A stretch of 64,000 nucleotides of DNA from Gordonia polyisoprenivorans NBRC 16320 = JCM 10675 (lineage in GTDB: Bacteria; Actinomycetota; Actinomycetes; Mycobacteriales; Mycobacteriaceae). Under the pieces are notes generated by a model. The model did not search any database. It was not told where the DNA came from and saw nothing but the letters and a program-made list of their open reading frames with translations. Shown piece by piece: positions 52,288 through 61,742 of this stretch (position 1 is the first letter of the stretch; each line of letters starts with the position of its first letter). Made by a program: the position numbers and the translations under genes. Location of the stretch: contig NZ_BAEI01000077.1 of assembly GCF_000241325.1 (NCBI RefSeq), forward strand, positions 1 through 64,000, in the 5' to 3' direction.

Positions 52288-52599
52288 ATGGGTATGCTGA
52301 CTGCATTGGAGGCGAGGATGATGCGACAGCCGGGCTTGCTCGAGATCATCGACGGCCGCGATGCAGGAGTTGTCACGGCACGGCAAATGATGACGCAGCT
52401 CTTGGCCATCGACTACACCGAGGGCTTCAATCCCAACGTGAACAATGCTGCGAGTGACGCTTACGTGCGCGGTAATTGGGACGACATCGAACATGCCTTC
52501 GTCACCCGGCGTATCACCTACCGCGAGTATGAGACGCTCTTCCGTGCACTTCGTAGTCAGAGCGAGACAGCCCGTTCGGACGCCAGCCGAATAGTGTGA
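52288..52599 (+). CDS. Small hypothetical protein
   Basis: The 103-residue soluble, mainly helical protein is of no family I recognise. ATG 52294 is an alternative start. The sequence (MMRQPGLLEIIDGRD, then ITYREYETLFRALR) looks like real protein with normal codon use. It lies between the deazaguanine operon and clpB and may be a remnant of the same island. Confidence 0.5.
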   Translation: MGMLTALEARMMRQPGLLEIIDGRDAGVVTARQMMTQLLAIDYTEGFNPNVNNAASDAYVRGNWDDIEHAFVTRRITYREYETLFRALRSQSETARSDASRIV

Positions 52600-52792
52600 A
52601 CTGCGCGGACAACTCACATGGCCGCGCGCCAAAGCCTCTACGATCACCTGCTGCCGTGCTGCGACCGCCTGTGAACCGAGAGCGGGCCCTGCAGCGGCCA
52701 GTCGGTAGAGATTGGTCGAATACTGTTGGGCAACAGAGTATTTACTCGTCTTTCAAAGACGCGCATTGTTCCGAAAACGGCAGGAGAAGTCG

Positions 52793-53221
52793 ATGGAGGA
52801 GAAGCGAGACGTCGTTGCTGATTTGTTGAACACTACGTTCATGCCCACCGACGCCGGCGAGTACACGGACGGCATCATGGCTATTCTCCGCCGTATCCCT
52901 GATGGTTGGGGGCGCGCGGTGAGGGTGTCGCGTGGCTGGTATCCGATCATCGTTGACCTCGATACCCGACTGGCCACGATCGATCCGGAATACAAGGTCT
53001 GGCAGGTCAAACAGAAATACGGCGGTCTGCGTTACTACATCGAGTCCAGCAATTGGGAGGATGGCGAGCTAGAGGATCGGCTCAACGACCTCGTCGAGAC
53101 AGCCGAAGATCTGTCCTACCGCACCTGCGAATGGTGCGGAACCCAAGATTCAACCGTCGACGCCCGTCATCTGAACGCGTGGATCGCCACACTGTGCGAC
53201 TCATGCACGGCAACCGCATGA
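52793..53221 (+). CDS. Small protein with C-terminal zinc ribbon
   Basis: The 142-residue product has an alpha/beta N-terminal part (VWQVKQKYGGLRYYIE near residue 65) and a C-terminal CEWCG ... LCDSC pair of CxxC motifs that should bind zinc. ATG 52793 follows GGAGAAG; earlier in-frame residues look unlike protein. Similar proteins occur in phage and accessory regions. A perfect hairpin follows. Function unknown. Confidence 0.6.
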   Translation: MEEKRDVVADLLNTTFMPTDAGEYTDGIMAILRRIPDGWGRAVRVSRGWYPIIVDLDTRLATIDPEYKVWQVKQKYGGLRYYIESSNWEDGELEDRLNDLVETAEDLSYRTCEWCGTQDSTVDARHLNAWIATLCDSCTATA

Positions 53222-53224
53222 CCG

Positions 53225-53254
53225 CCCGCTCGTCGAGGACGTCCGACGAGCGGG
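53225..53254 (+). terminator. Perfect 11-bp hairpin after the zinc-ribbon gene
   Basis: CCCGCTCGTCG and CGACGAGCGGG form a perfect stem with an 8-base loop directly after the stop at 53221. Confidence 0.6.
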
Positions 53255-53442
53255 ATGCGTCTCCCGGTTCACTCAAAAGACGCCGCTGGTTGCCGGTGAT
53301 GTGATGAGTTCAGTCCAGAAATTGTGACTGTTGTGGTTGGTGTGGCGTTCCAGTCCAGGAATCCAGAAAAGGCGCCGTCCAGTCCAGACTTTGACCGCGC
53401 GCGGCACTTGCCGAGTGTGACCCATATCACCAAACTGCATAA

Positions 53443-53463
53443 GTTGAGCGGAATGCACTCAAC
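53443..53463 (+). promoter_or_regulatory. HspR (HAIR-like) operator before clpB
   Basis: GTTGAGC-N7-ACTCAAC matches the HAIR element CTTGAGT-N7-ACTCAAG bound by HspR in 12 of 14 half-site positions. It lies 77 bases upstream of clpB, a known HspR target in actinobacteria. Confidence 0.75.
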
Positions 53464-53540
53464 CTTGCTCGCGTTGTAGGAGTCGAACGGCCATACTTGA
53501 GCCGTACCGACTTAAGAACGTAGAGAAAGGTGCACCCGAA

Positions 53541-56093
53541 GTGGACAGCTTCACCCCGACCACCAAAACGCAGCAGGCGTTGAGTGCTGCGGTGCAGGCG
53601 GCGGCCGCTGCTGGTAACCCCGACGTGCGTCCCGCCCATATCCTGGTCGCTCTGCTCGACCAGTCCGACGGCATTGCCTCGCCGCTGCTCAAGGCGGTGG
53701 GGGTCGATCCGTCGACTGTTCGTACGCAGGCCCAGGGCATGGTCGATCGCGCGCCGACGGTGGCCAGCGCCAGCGCTCAGCCGCAACTGTCGCGCGAGTC
53801 GATCGCCGCGGTCAGTGCCGCCCAGCAGCTCGCGACCGAATTGAACGACGAGTACGTCTCGACCGAACACCTCGTCGTCGGCCTCGCGACCGGCGACTCC
53901 GAGGTCGCCAAACTGCTGCACAATGCCGGTGCGACACCGCAGGCATTGCGTGAGGCCTTCGTCGCCGTGCGCGGCAACGCCCGCGTGACCTCCGAGGATC
54001 CGGAGTCGACCTATCAGGCGCTGGAGAAGTACTCGACCGACCTGACCAAGGCCGCCCGAGAGGGCAAACTCGACCCGGTCATCGGCCGCGACACCGAGAT
54101 CCGTCGCGTCGTGCAGGTGCTCTCCCGCCGGACCAAGAACAACCCGGTCCTCATCGGTGAGCCCGGCGTCGGCAAGACCGCCATCGTCGAGGGGCTCGCG
54201 CAGCGCATCGTCGAGGGCGATGTGCCGGAGTCGTTGCGCAACAAGACCGTCATCTCGCTGGACCTCGGTTCGATGGTCGCCGGCGCGAAGTACCGCGGCG
54301 AATTCGAGGAGCGGCTCAAGGCCGTGCTCGACGAGATCAAGGGTTCGGCCGGTCAGGTCATCACCTTCATCGATGAGCTGCACACCATCGTCGGCGCCGG
54401 TGCCACCGGCGAATCCGCGATGGATGCGGGCAACATGATCAAGCCGATGCTGGCCCGTGGTGAGCTGCGACTGGTCGGCGCGACCACGCTCGAGGAGTAC
54501 CGCAAGTACATCGAGAAGGACGCTGCGCTCGAGCGCCGCTTCCAGCAGGTCTACGTCGGGGAGCCGAGCGTCGAGGACGCCATCGGTATTCTTCGCGGCC
54601 TCAAGGAGCGCTACGAGGTGCACCACGGCGTGCGCATCACCGACTCCGCATTGGTCGCTGCGGCAACGCTTTCCGACCGCTACATCACCTCGCGTTTCCT
54701 CCCCGACAAGGCGATCGACCTCGTCGACGAGGCCGCCTCGCGGTTGCGGATGGAGATCGACTCGCGCCCCGTCGAGATCGACGAGGTCGAGCGTGTCGTC
54801 CGACGCCTCGAGGTCGAGGAGGTCGCGCTGGAGAAGGAGCACGACGAGGCGAGCAAGGACCGGCTGGAGAAGTTGCGTCAGGAACTGGCCGATCAGCGCG
54901 AGAAGCTCAACGAGCTCTCGGCGCGCTGGCAGTCGGAGAAGACCGCCATCGACGCCGTCCGCGACGTCAAGGAACAGCTGGAAAACCTTCGTGGAGAAGC
55001 CGATCGCGCCGAGCGTGATGGTGATCTGGGACGGGCCGCAGAGCTGCGGTACGGCCGAATCCCAGGCTTGGAGAAGGAACTCGAGGCCGCGATCGAGAAG
55101 ACCGGCACCGATCCCGACCAGGACGTGATGCTGCAGGAGGAGGTCGGTCCCGACGACGTCGCGCAGGTCGTGTCGGCGTGGACGGGTATCCCCGCGGGCA
55201 AGATGCTCGAGGGGGAGACCGCCAAACTGCTTCGCATGGAACAAGAACTCGGGCACCGGGTCGTCGGGCAGCAGGCCGCCGTGGTGGCGGTCTCGGATGC
55301 GGTGCGTCGTGCACGTGCCGGGGTCGCCGACCCCAACCGACCGCTCGGATCGTTCCTGTTCCTCGGACCGACCGGCGTCGGTAAGACCGAGCTGGCCAAG
55401 GCGCTGGCGGAGTTCATGTTCGACGACGAGCGCGCGATGGTGCGCATCGACATGAGTGAGTACGGCGAAAAGCACGCCGTGGCACGACTTGTCGGTGCCC
55501 CTCCGGGCTACGTCGGGTACGAGCAGGGCGGTCAGCTGACCGAGGCGGTGCGTCGTCGGCCGTACACGGTGGTCCTCTTCGACGAGGTCGAAAAGGCACA
55601 CCCGGACGTGTTCGACATCCTGCTGCAGGTCCTCGACGAAGGACGCCTGACCGACGGCCAGGGCCGCACGGTCGACTTCCGCAACACCATCCTGATCCTG
55701 ACCTCAAACCTGGGGTCCGGCGGCGACGCCGATCACGTGATGGCGGCGGTGCGGGCGGCCTTCAAGCCGGAGTTCATCAATCGTCTCGACGACGTGGTGA
55801 TCTTCGATGCGCTGAGCCCCGAGGAATTGGTGTCCATCGTCGACATCCAACTGGGACAGCTGCAGAAGCGGCTGGCGCAGCGTCGACTGGAACTGCAGGT
55901 CACACCGAAGGCCAAGGAATGGCTGGCCGAGCGCGGATTCGATCCGCTCTACGGTGCCCGGCCGCTACGGCGTCTGGTGCAGCAGGCCATCGGCGACCAG
56001 CTCGCCCGAGCCCTGCTGGCCGGTGACATCCGCGACGGTGACATCGTTCCGGTCAACGTCAGCGCCGACGGAGAGTCGTTGGTGCTCGGCTGA
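53541..56093 (+). CDS. clpB: ClpB disaggregating chaperone
   Basis: The 850-residue Hsp100 ATPase works with DnaK to rescue aggregated proteins. It has an N-terminal Clp domain, AAA1 with GEPGVGKTA near residue 205, a charged coiled-coil middle domain (about 400-520) and AAA2 with GPTGVGKTE near 610. The GTG start gives the conserved MDSFTPTTKTQQAL. A HAIR-like HspR site lies upstream and a strong hairpin follows. The 724-residue open frame on the other strand is a shadow. Confidence 0.97.
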   Translation: MDSFTPTTKTQQALSAAVQAAAAAGNPDVRPAHILVALLDQSDGIASPLLKAVGVDPSTVRTQAQGMVDRAPTVASASAQPQLSRESIAAVSAAQQLATELNDEYVSTEHLVVGLATGDSEVAKLLHNAGATPQALREAFVAVRGNARVTSEDPESTYQALEKYSTDLTKAAREGKLDPVIGRDTEIRRVVQVLSRRTKNNPVLIGEPGVGKTAIVEGLAQRIVEGDVPESLRNKTVISLDLGSMVAGAKYRGEFEERLKAVLDEIKGSAGQVITFIDELHTIVGAGATGESAMDAGNMIKPMLARGELRLVGATTLEEYRKYIEKDAALERRFQQVYVGEPSVEDAIGILRGLKERYEVHHGVRITDSALVAAATLSDRYITSRFLPDKAIDLVDEAASRLRMEIDSRPVEIDEVERVVRRLEVEEVALEKEHDEASKDRLEKLRQELADQREKLNELSARWQSEKTAIDAVRDVKEQLENLRGEADRAERDGDLGRAAELRYGRIPGLEKELEAAIEKTGTDPDQDVMLQEEVGPDDVAQVVSAWTGIPAGKMLEGETAKLLRMEQELGHRVVGQQAAVVAVSDAVRRARAGVADPNRPLGSFLFLGPTGVGKTELAKALAEFMFDDERAMVRIDMSEYGEKHAVARLVGAPPGYVGYEQGGQLTEAVRRRPYTVVLFDEVEKAHPDVFDILLQVLDEGRLTDGQGRTVDFRNTILILTSNLGSGGDADHVMAAVRAAFKPEFINRLDDVVIFDALSPEELVSIVDIQLGQLQKRLAQRRLELQVTPKAKEWLAERGFDPLYGARPLRRLVQQAIGDQLARALLAGDIRDGDIVPVNVSADGESLVLG

Positions 56094-56102
56094 TTTCGCC
56101 CA

Positions 56103-56142
56103 AGAGATGGGCTGTCCCACTGCGGTGGGGCAGCCCATCTCT
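56103..56142 (+). terminator. Terminator after clpB
   Basis: AGAGATGGGCTGTCCCAC pairs over 18 bases with the following inverted copy (one G-T pair) across a short loop, 10 bases after the clpB stop. Confidence 0.75.
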
Positions 56143-56162
56143 CATCTTCGGATACGTTTTTT

Positions 56163-56279
56163 CTGGTGGTCGAGGACCTTCCCCCGATGGCCGAGGTGCC
56201 TTTTCCTGGTGGTCGAGGAGCCATTTTCTGGTGGTCGAGGTGCGACGAGCGCCAGCGAGGAGCCTCGAGACCCGGTGAG
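56163..56279 (+). repeat. Interspersed repeat, three copies of CTGGTGGTCGAGG
   Basis: CTGGTGGTCGAGG starts at 56163, 56206 and 56228. The last copy extends into TGCGACGAGCG...GCCTCGAGACC, itself with internal symmetry. An inverted relative lies at 58075-58190 on the other side of the HNH gene. Confidence 0.7.
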
Positions 56280-56312
56280 TCACAGCTGGTTCCATCCCAC
56301 CGCGAAACACCG

Positions 56313-57896
56313 TCACCGCGGATAGGTGACGATCACCTGCCCCGTCCGCCGGTTCCGCCACTCCACCCGCCGATCGGTGTAGAGCGTCGGTACCCACTCG
56401 GCGAGATGCTTCCGCTGGTGATCAGCCCGGCATAGCGGGATGAGGTCACCGAGCACCGTCCAGCCTCCGGCTTCGGGGTCGGTGTGGTTGAAGGGTCGCC
56501 AGTGGTCGAGGTCGCACAGGTGTGAGGGCATGCCGCAGTAGGGGTATCTGCACCAGGCGTCGTTGGCGAGCACCTCAGCGCGCAACGCAGCGCTGGGTGC
56601 ATAGGTCAATGCCCCAGGGGGTGGCACGGTGTGACCACCGTGTCCGGTCGGATCCGCCGGTGGTGCTTGCGCGCGGTCGGCGATCTGCGCGATCAACGGA
56701 CCAGCCGTGCGTACGGATTCGGGGTAGTGGATGGTTTTCGCCACGTCGGCGAGGGTGGTGGCGTAGTCGGGGTCGATCGGCCCGTATCCCTGCAACCGGG
56801 GCACGAGTATCCCGTCGGGGTCCTTCAACACCGTCAGTACGGGTGCGCCGGGTACGACCAGGGCCCGTCCGAATGCCACCGGCACCTCATCCGGCGTCGG
56901 TGGATTCATCGGGTCGGGGATCTCGGGTTCGACGACGGGCTCCACCAACTCGACTTCAGGGATGTCGGCATCGGCGGGTTCGGGCATCAGGTGGTCCCAC
57001 GCTGCCGCGTCCTCGGCGTCAGCGGGAGTTTCGGCGGAGTCGTTCCTGTCGACAGCACGGCCCTTGGCGCAGTCGTCCTGTCCGCATTCGCAGTCGAGCC
57101 GGGCGCCGGGGACGCCGGTGATCTCCCCGAGGGCGATCACCCGCAGTGGCCCGACGCGGCGGGGGTCTTTGCGGCAGGTGCGTTCGTCGATCAAGGCGTT
57201 GATCTGGGTGGTGAGGAACACCCCGTAGTGGGCGGGGACGACCGCGTCGAGAGCGGAGTGCCCGGCAACGTCGGGGGTGATGGTCACGTTTCCGACCAGA
57301 TCGGTGATGGTGTCGCGGTCCTCGATCACACTGTCGGGGTTCATCGAGATCAGTGCGGCGTCGAGTTGTTGCGACAGCACCGGGTCGGTGGTGGCGCGGG
57401 ATCCGTAATCCAGGACGATCTCTTCGAACGACATCTCGGACTCGTCACCGTCGGTGCTTTCGCTGTCGGTGTCGCTGTCGGTCTCGGTGTCCGCGCCACG
57501 TTGGGCGGCGCGCGCCATGATCGAAGCCCGGTTGGTGGAGAGTTCCCCGTTCAGATAGGCGGCACGGATCAGCGGTAGCTTCTCCAGGAGGTCCGCCAGC
57601 GCTATCCAACTCCCGGCTTTGCTGCGGGAGACCTTGAACTGCAACGACACCTCGGCCCGGCCGAGTCTCTCGGCATGCTCGACGACGGAACCCCACACAC
57701 CGGTCTCGGGCCGCCCGGCCAGATGCTCGTGAAATACCCGCTCCGCCAGCGCGGCGGCAGTCAGCACCGTCCGGGCTTCGTATTTGCGGGACTCGCGTAG
57801 CAGGTCCGGGCCGGTCTCGGTGAGCTCATCGCGTGTCATGGCTGTGATTGCGGCAGCGTCGGCTTCCGGGTCGGTGAACGTCAATGTGGTCGACAT
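56313..57896 (-). CDS. HNH endonuclease signature protein, DUF222 (13E12 repeat) family
   Basis: The ~527-residue protein is of the actinobacterial 13E12 family, often present in many copies per genome. DUF222 fills the first ~350 residues. The C-terminal HNH motif is clear: CRYPYCG, LCDLDHWRPF and LIPLCRADHQRKH. An acidic low-complexity stretch (TETDSDTDSESTDGDESE) lies near 150-170. ATG 57896 follows AGGGGAGG and is preferred to 57938. The gene sits between inverted repeat elements, suggesting mobility or gene-conversion spread. Confidence 0.9.
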   Translation of the reverse strand: MSTTLTFTDPEADAAAITAMTRDELTETGPDLLRESRKYEARTVLTAAALAERVFHEHLAGRPETGVWGSVVEHAERLGRAEVSLQFKVSRSKAGSWIALADLLEKLPLIRAAYLNGELSTNRASIMARAAQRGADTETDSDTDSESTDGDESEMSFEEIVLDYGSRATTDPVLSQQLDAALISMNPDSVIEDRDTITDLVGNVTITPDVAGHSALDAVVPAHYGVFLTTQINALIDERTCRKDPRRVGPLRVIALGEITGVPGARLDCECGQDDCAKGRAVDRNDSAETPADAEDAAAWDHLMPEPADADIPEVELVEPVVEPEIPDPMNPPTPDEVPVAFGRALVVPGAPVLTVLKDPDGILVPRLQGYGPIDPDYATTLADVAKTIHYPESVRTAGPLIAQIADRAQAPPADPTGHGGHTVPPPGALTYAPSAALRAEVLANDAWCRYPYCGMPSHLCDLDHWRPFNHTDPEAGGWTVLGDLIPLCRADHQRKHLAEWVPTLYTDRRVEWRNRRTGQVIVTYPR

Positions 57897-58074
57897 CCGA
57901 ACAACCTCCCCTCCCGCGATCGGACTTGATGAGAACAAGTGTACGAAGGGGTACCGACAAAACCGGCGCGACGAACGCCAGGCCGGAGAAATCTGTGGAC
58001 AACTTTTTCCGACGCGTCGAGTGGGCGCTCCATTGCGTCGAGTGGGTAGTGGATGTGGTTGCGATGCTTGTCAT

Positions 58075-58190
58075 CTCGCCGGGTCTCGAGGCTCGCCGCA
58101 CGCGGCTCGCACCTCGACCACCGATAAGAACGACACCTCGACCTTTGGAAAGTGGGACACGTTGACCACCGATAAGAAGGACACCTCGAC
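58075..58190 (-). repeat. Inverted relative of the repeat at 56163
   Basis: CTCGCCGGGTCTCGAGGCTC at 58075 and ACCTCGACCACC to 58122 are the reverse complement of the left element, with small differences. Two further copies of GATAAGAANGACACCTCGACC follow to about 58190. The 57939-58350 gap holds only this repeat and promoter DNA. Confidence 0.7.
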
Positions 58191-58350
58191 CATCGGTCGA
58201 GCGGGCCTCGACCCTGCCTCGATCCTCCGTCGGCGTGTTCGAGCTGAGAGTGGTAGTGCCATAGCGAAAAGTCGCAGGCCTCTCGGTGGCTACGATCGAT
58301 TTGTCGGACCCGACAGATACGTTCGCCGGGTGGAACGCGAGGAGAGTGGA

Positions 58351-58950
58351 ATGTCGGATGTGATCGTCGGGGACGACGGGATCTCCCGTTGTACCTGGGC
58401 GGCTCGGGAGCCCGAGACCACCTACCACGACACCGAATGGGGATTCCCGCTGTCGGGGGATACCGCCCTGTTTGAGCGGGTGTGTCTCGAGGGATTCCAG
58501 TCGGGGCTGAGCTGGCGGACCATCCTCACCAAACGGGAGAACTTTCGGAAAGCGTTCAGTGGCTTCGACATTGCGACGGTTGCTCGCTTCGGTGAGGCCG
58601 ACGTGGCGCGGCTTCTCGGTGACGCGGGCATCATCCGGCATCGCGGCAAGATCGAGGCGTCGATCAACAATGCGCGCCACGCCGAGGATCTCATCGACGC
58701 CGAGGGCTCGCTCGAGGCGTTCTTCTGGCGGTACGCACCCGACCGGGACCATGTGCCGGGCTCGATGACGACCTCTCCCGAATCGCTGGCGCTGTCGAAG
58801 GATCTCAAGAAGCTCGGGTGGCGGTTCGTCGGGCCGACGACGATGTTCGCGCTGATGCAGGCCGCCGGATTCGTCAACGACCATGCGTTCGACTGTGCGA
58901 TCCGGCCGGTCGTCGATGCCGCGATCTCCGCACACCCGCGACCGGCGTGA
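58351..58950 (+). CDS. tag: DNA-3-methyladenine glycosylase I
   Basis: The 199-residue repair enzyme excises 3-methyladenine from DNA. Zinc and recognition residues are visible: CTWAAREP, TYHDTEWGFP near residues 25-35, LSWRTILTKRENFRKAF near 60 and HAFDC near the end. ATG 58351 follows GAGGAGAG; the longer open frame to 57784 covers repeat DNA. It is monocistronic, with a 77-base gap to the next gene. Confidence 0.93.
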   Translation: MSDVIVGDDGISRCTWAAREPETTYHDTEWGFPLSGDTALFERVCLEGFQSGLSWRTILTKRENFRKAFSGFDIATVARFGEADVARLLGDAGIIRHRGKIEASINNARHAEDLIDAEGSLEAFFWRYAPDRDHVPGSMTTSPESLALSKDLKKLGWRFVGPTTMFALMQAAGFVNDHAFDCAIRPVVDAAISAHPRPA

Positions 58951-59027
58951 GGTGATCGTTGACCGACGGCAGGGCGTGAGAGTAGCGTCACATTTGGTAA
59001 CAGTTGTATCCAGATAGGGGCTGGGTC

Positions 59028-59984
59028 ATGGTGAGCGCAACGACGACCCGAACGGCGCCGGTCGGCCGCCGACATCCGACGACGATGCTCGACCTGATCA
59101 CCGTCGAGGGTCTCACCAGCGGCGTCGCGAACATCATCATGCAACTGTCGTTGCCGCCGGTCGGTGCGGGCGTCAACGAGAGTCGCGTCGTGTCCGGTAG
59201 CCCGCGGCGGTATCCGATGAAGCGCACGCGCACCACCGGTACCTATCTCGCGGTGGCGTTGCTCGGCACCGAGGATGAGAAGAATCAGCTGCGCGCAGAG
59301 GTCGCGCAGATGCACAAACCCGTCGTTTCCACCCCGGACAGTCCGGTGCGTTACAGCGGCAACAGTCCTGACCTCCAATTGTGGGTCGCTGCTTGCCTTT
59401 TCCGCTTCTATCTCGACCAGTACACGATCCTCTACGGCGATCTGACGACCGCCGAGCTCGACGTCCTCGTCCGTGCCGGTGAACCGCTGGCCACCGGCGT
59501 CAACGTGCGTCCGGCGTCCTGGCCGCAGACGTGGGCGGAGTTCACCCAGTATTGGGAAGGCATGCAATCGCACCTGTCCATCTCCGCAGAGGTGAAGCGG
59601 GACTTCGAGACGCTGTCGAACATGGAGTTCGTTCTCGAGGCGTGGGGGCCGCTCGGACGTCCGTTCCCACTGTTGCTGGGCAAGCACTACCAATTCATGA
59701 CCCGCGCGAACCTGCCGCCGCGATTCCGGGAGCTGATGGGGTGGGACTGGACCGATCGCGACCAACGCAACTTCGACCGGGCGCTGGCAAGGATGCGCGT
59801 GCTCGACCGCGTCGGCGGACGTCAACTCGCCTTGGGTTTGCTGTGGTCGTACATGATCGACTTCCGCCTTCGTCGGCGACTTGGCATCCCGGTACTCGGC
59901 ACACTCCGCGTGACGCAGATCCCGATCCGCGACGGCGGCGGTGTGCGACGGCTGGCGCGGCGCTGGTGGCGTCAGGTGCAGTAG
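59028..59984 (+). CDS. MpaB/DUF2236 family oxygenase-like protein
   Basis: The ~318-residue protein resembles the DUF2236/MpaB family related to latex-clearing protein Lcp, haem-dependent oxygenases. RYSGNSPDLQLWVAACLFRF near residue 105 and the following YLDQYT are typical, with candidate haem His positions few in number. ATG 59028 (or GTG 59031) is chosen. No signal peptide. Substrate unknown. Confidence 0.75.
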   Translation: MVSATTTRTAPVGRRHPTTMLDLITVEGLTSGVANIIMQLSLPPVGAGVNESRVVSGSPRRYPMKRTRTTGTYLAVALLGTEDEKNQLRAEVAQMHKPVVSTPDSPVRYSGNSPDLQLWVAACLFRFYLDQYTILYGDLTTAELDVLVRAGEPLATGVNVRPASWPQTWAEFTQYWEGMQSHLSISAEVKRDFETLSNMEFVLEAWGPLGRPFPLLLGKHYQFMTRANLPPRFRELMGWDWTDRDQRNFDRALARMRVLDRVGGRQLALGLLWSYMIDFRLRRRLGIPVLGTLRVTQIPIRDGGGVRRLARRWWRQVQ

Positions 59985-60041
59985 GGCGGCGTACCACGAC
60001 GGTTTGACTTCAATCGAGCTTGAGGTCTTACCGTCGTTGTC

Positions 60042-60452
60042 ATGACGAACCACGGTGATAGGCCGTACCTCGCGCCCGCCCATCCGGACGCGCTCGACGT
60101 GGCACATCGACTCGTCGCCGCGCTACAGCTCGGAATGGACCGCTCGGACGCGGATGCCTACGACGCGATGTTCGCCGCCGACATTCTTTGGGGATCACCC
60201 AAAGGTGCGGTATTGCAAGGCTTCTCCACCTTGAACTGGATTCATCAGCGGCTGTTCGCTCAAGCCGTGGCGCCACCGTCGGACTTCTCGGTGGCGCAGG
60301 CCGCAATGATCGCGCCCGGAGTGGTGGTTGCCCAGATCGGACGCCACGCACGCGGGGGTGGATTCTCCGAGATGGCGATGTACGTGCTGGTCGAGCGGGA
60401 CGGACGATGGTGGGTGACAGCCGGTCAGAACACCCCGATCGCTGATGATTGA
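60042..60452 (+). CDS. NTF2/SnoaL-like small protein
   Basis: The 136-residue protein has the cone-shaped NTF2-like fold pattern: helical start, MFAADILWGSPKGAVLQG loop and a C-terminal sheet (VVVAQIGRHA, YVLVERDGRWWVTAGQN). Families of this kind include SgcJ/EcaC and DUF4440 proteins with varied roles. It is convergent with the sigma factor gene, 8 bases away. No function assigned. Confidence 0.7.
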   Translation: MTNHGDRPYLAPAHPDALDVAHRLVAALQLGMDRSDADAYDAMFAADILWGSPKGAVLQGFSTLNWIHQRLFAQAVAPPSDFSVAQAAMIAPGVVVAQIGRHARGGGFSEMAMYVLVERDGRWWVTAGQNTPIADD

Positions 60453-60460
60453 GCCGGCTG

Positions 60461-61027
60461 CTACGCCGCAACGCCCGACATCTGCGGGGCAAGTCGCTTG
60501 AGTCCCTGGCGGATTCGAGACTTGACGGTCGGTAGCGCGACGCCGAGACGATCGGCCACCTCCCGGTAGGTCAGCCCCTCGAAGTAGGCGAGCTCGATCG
60601 ACTCGCGCTGCAGTGGGGTGAGAACCGACAGACTCGATCGGATCTCACGATTCGTATCGTGACGCTCGGCGAGTTCGCTGACCACATCGCGCTCGACCCG
60701 CGAGCCGAGATCGGCTGTGCCGTAATCGATCGTGCGGCGCCGGCTCGCTGTCTCCGACCGCACGCGATCCACCGCGCGACGATGCGCGAGGGTCATCAGC
60801 CAGCTGATCGCCGAGCCGTTACCGACGGCGAACCCATCCGCCGAGCGCCACACCGCGAGATACACCTCCTGAGTGGCTTCCTCGCTCATTCCGGCGTCGC
60901 GCAGCACACGACGGGTCATGCCGTAAACGCGTGCCGAGGTGAGGTCGTAGAACCGCCCGAAGGCCACCTGATCGCCGGAGCCGACACGCGTCAAGAGCAC
61001 GTCGAGATCGTCGTCGTGTGTGCTCAT
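60461..61027 (-). CDS. ECF sigma factor, SigK-like
   Basis: The 188-residue sigma factor has region 2 (VAFGRFYDLTSARVYGM, then ATQEVYLAVWRSA) and region 4 (LTPLQRESIELAYFEGLTYR, then LGVALPTVKSRIRQGL). It is closest in look to mycobacterial SigK. ATG 61027 gives the usual MSTHDDDLDVLL start; upstream residues look unlike protein. No RskA-type anti-sigma gene is beside it, so its control must lie elsewhere. The 61028-61268 gap holds nothing else I can support. Confidence 0.88.
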   Translation of the reverse strand: MSTHDDDLDVLLTRVGSGDQVAFGRFYDLTSARVYGMTRRVLRDAGMSEEATQEVYLAVWRSADGFAVGNGSAISWLMTLAHRRAVDRVRSETASRRRTIDYGTADLGSRVERDVVSELAERHDTNREIRSSLSVLTPLQRESIELAYFEGLTYREVADRLGVALPTVKSRIRQGLKRLAPQMSGVAA

Positions 61028-61268
61028 CGGACTCCTTAAATGCCGGGTGGTCAGACATCCGATGTGGATTCGGTGGCGAATCACCGGTGTCCGGCCTCTG
61101 CGTCTCGACGCTATGTACCGATTCGGGTTGCCACCACGGCCCGTGACCAAACGCGACGGATTAGCAACGCGGATAACGGTTTGATAACGCCGAGCTCGCG
61201 ACGGCGCTGTCGGGGGTGGGAGGCGCTGTCGGCGTGCTGGAGGGCGCTGTCGCGGGTAGGGGCGGACG

Positions 61269-61655
61269 TCACCACCGCGAGGTCGGGTTGCGCATCGCGC
61301 AGGCCACGCACTGCCGAGCGGCCGGTAGCACCCCCAGGCGTTCTGCGCCGATCGGCGAGCCGCAGGTCTCGCACCGCCCGTACTTGCCGTGGCCGACGCG
61401 CTCGAGGGCTGCGTCGATCTCGACGAGGCGCGCCCGCGATCGCTCGACCTGGGCCACCAGCTGGCCGCGTTCCACCGCGAGCGTCGAACCCTCGGGGTCG
61501 TGCTCGTCGTCGGCGGCCTCGTCGGCCGTCGCCTCGATGACCGCCGAGAGTCGTTGTGACAGAGCGTCGATCAGTGCCGCGGTGCGTGCGCGCTCGGCGC
61601 GTAGCGCCTCCCGTGACGGGTCGCTCCTGTCTCGCCTATCGCCGTCCCGGTCCAT
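61269..61655 (-). CDS. DksA/TraR-type zinc finger protein
   Basis: The 128-residue protein has a long coiled-coil (about residues 15-90) and a C-terminal C4 zinc finger: CETCGSPIGAERL and CVAC, with 17 residues between the pairs. Like DksA it may enter the RNA polymerase secondary channel and modulate transcription. ATG 61655 is chosen because upstream codons overlap the divergent gene's promoter. Confidence 0.85.
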   Translation of the reverse strand: MDRDGDRRDRSDPSREALRAERARTAALIDALSQRLSAVIEATADEAADDEHDPEGSTLAVERGQLVAQVERSRARLVEIDAALERVGHGKYGRCETCGSPIGAERLGVLPAARQCVACAMRNPTSRW

Positions 61656-61742
61656 CGTTACTTTGTACGCCCACACCGCCGGCGCCCACGTGACTTGCAC
61701 CTTCTGCGAAGTTCGCGGCGGGCGCAGCTCTACGATGGACCC

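Noticed and set aside
53427..55601. 724-codon minus-strand open frame
   Set aside because: It is the antisense shadow of clpB. The plus frame has intact AAA domains and start signals; the minus frame has no family match and a skewed Asp/Arg/His-rich composition.
56163..56279. CRISPR-like repeats
   Set aside because: Only three short units with unequal spacing and no cas genes; it is an interspersed repeat also present inverted at 58075.
58422..60107. 561-codon minus-strand open frame
   Set aside because: It crosses tag, the MpaB-like gene and the gap between them on the other strand; composition is typical of a GC-rich shadow.
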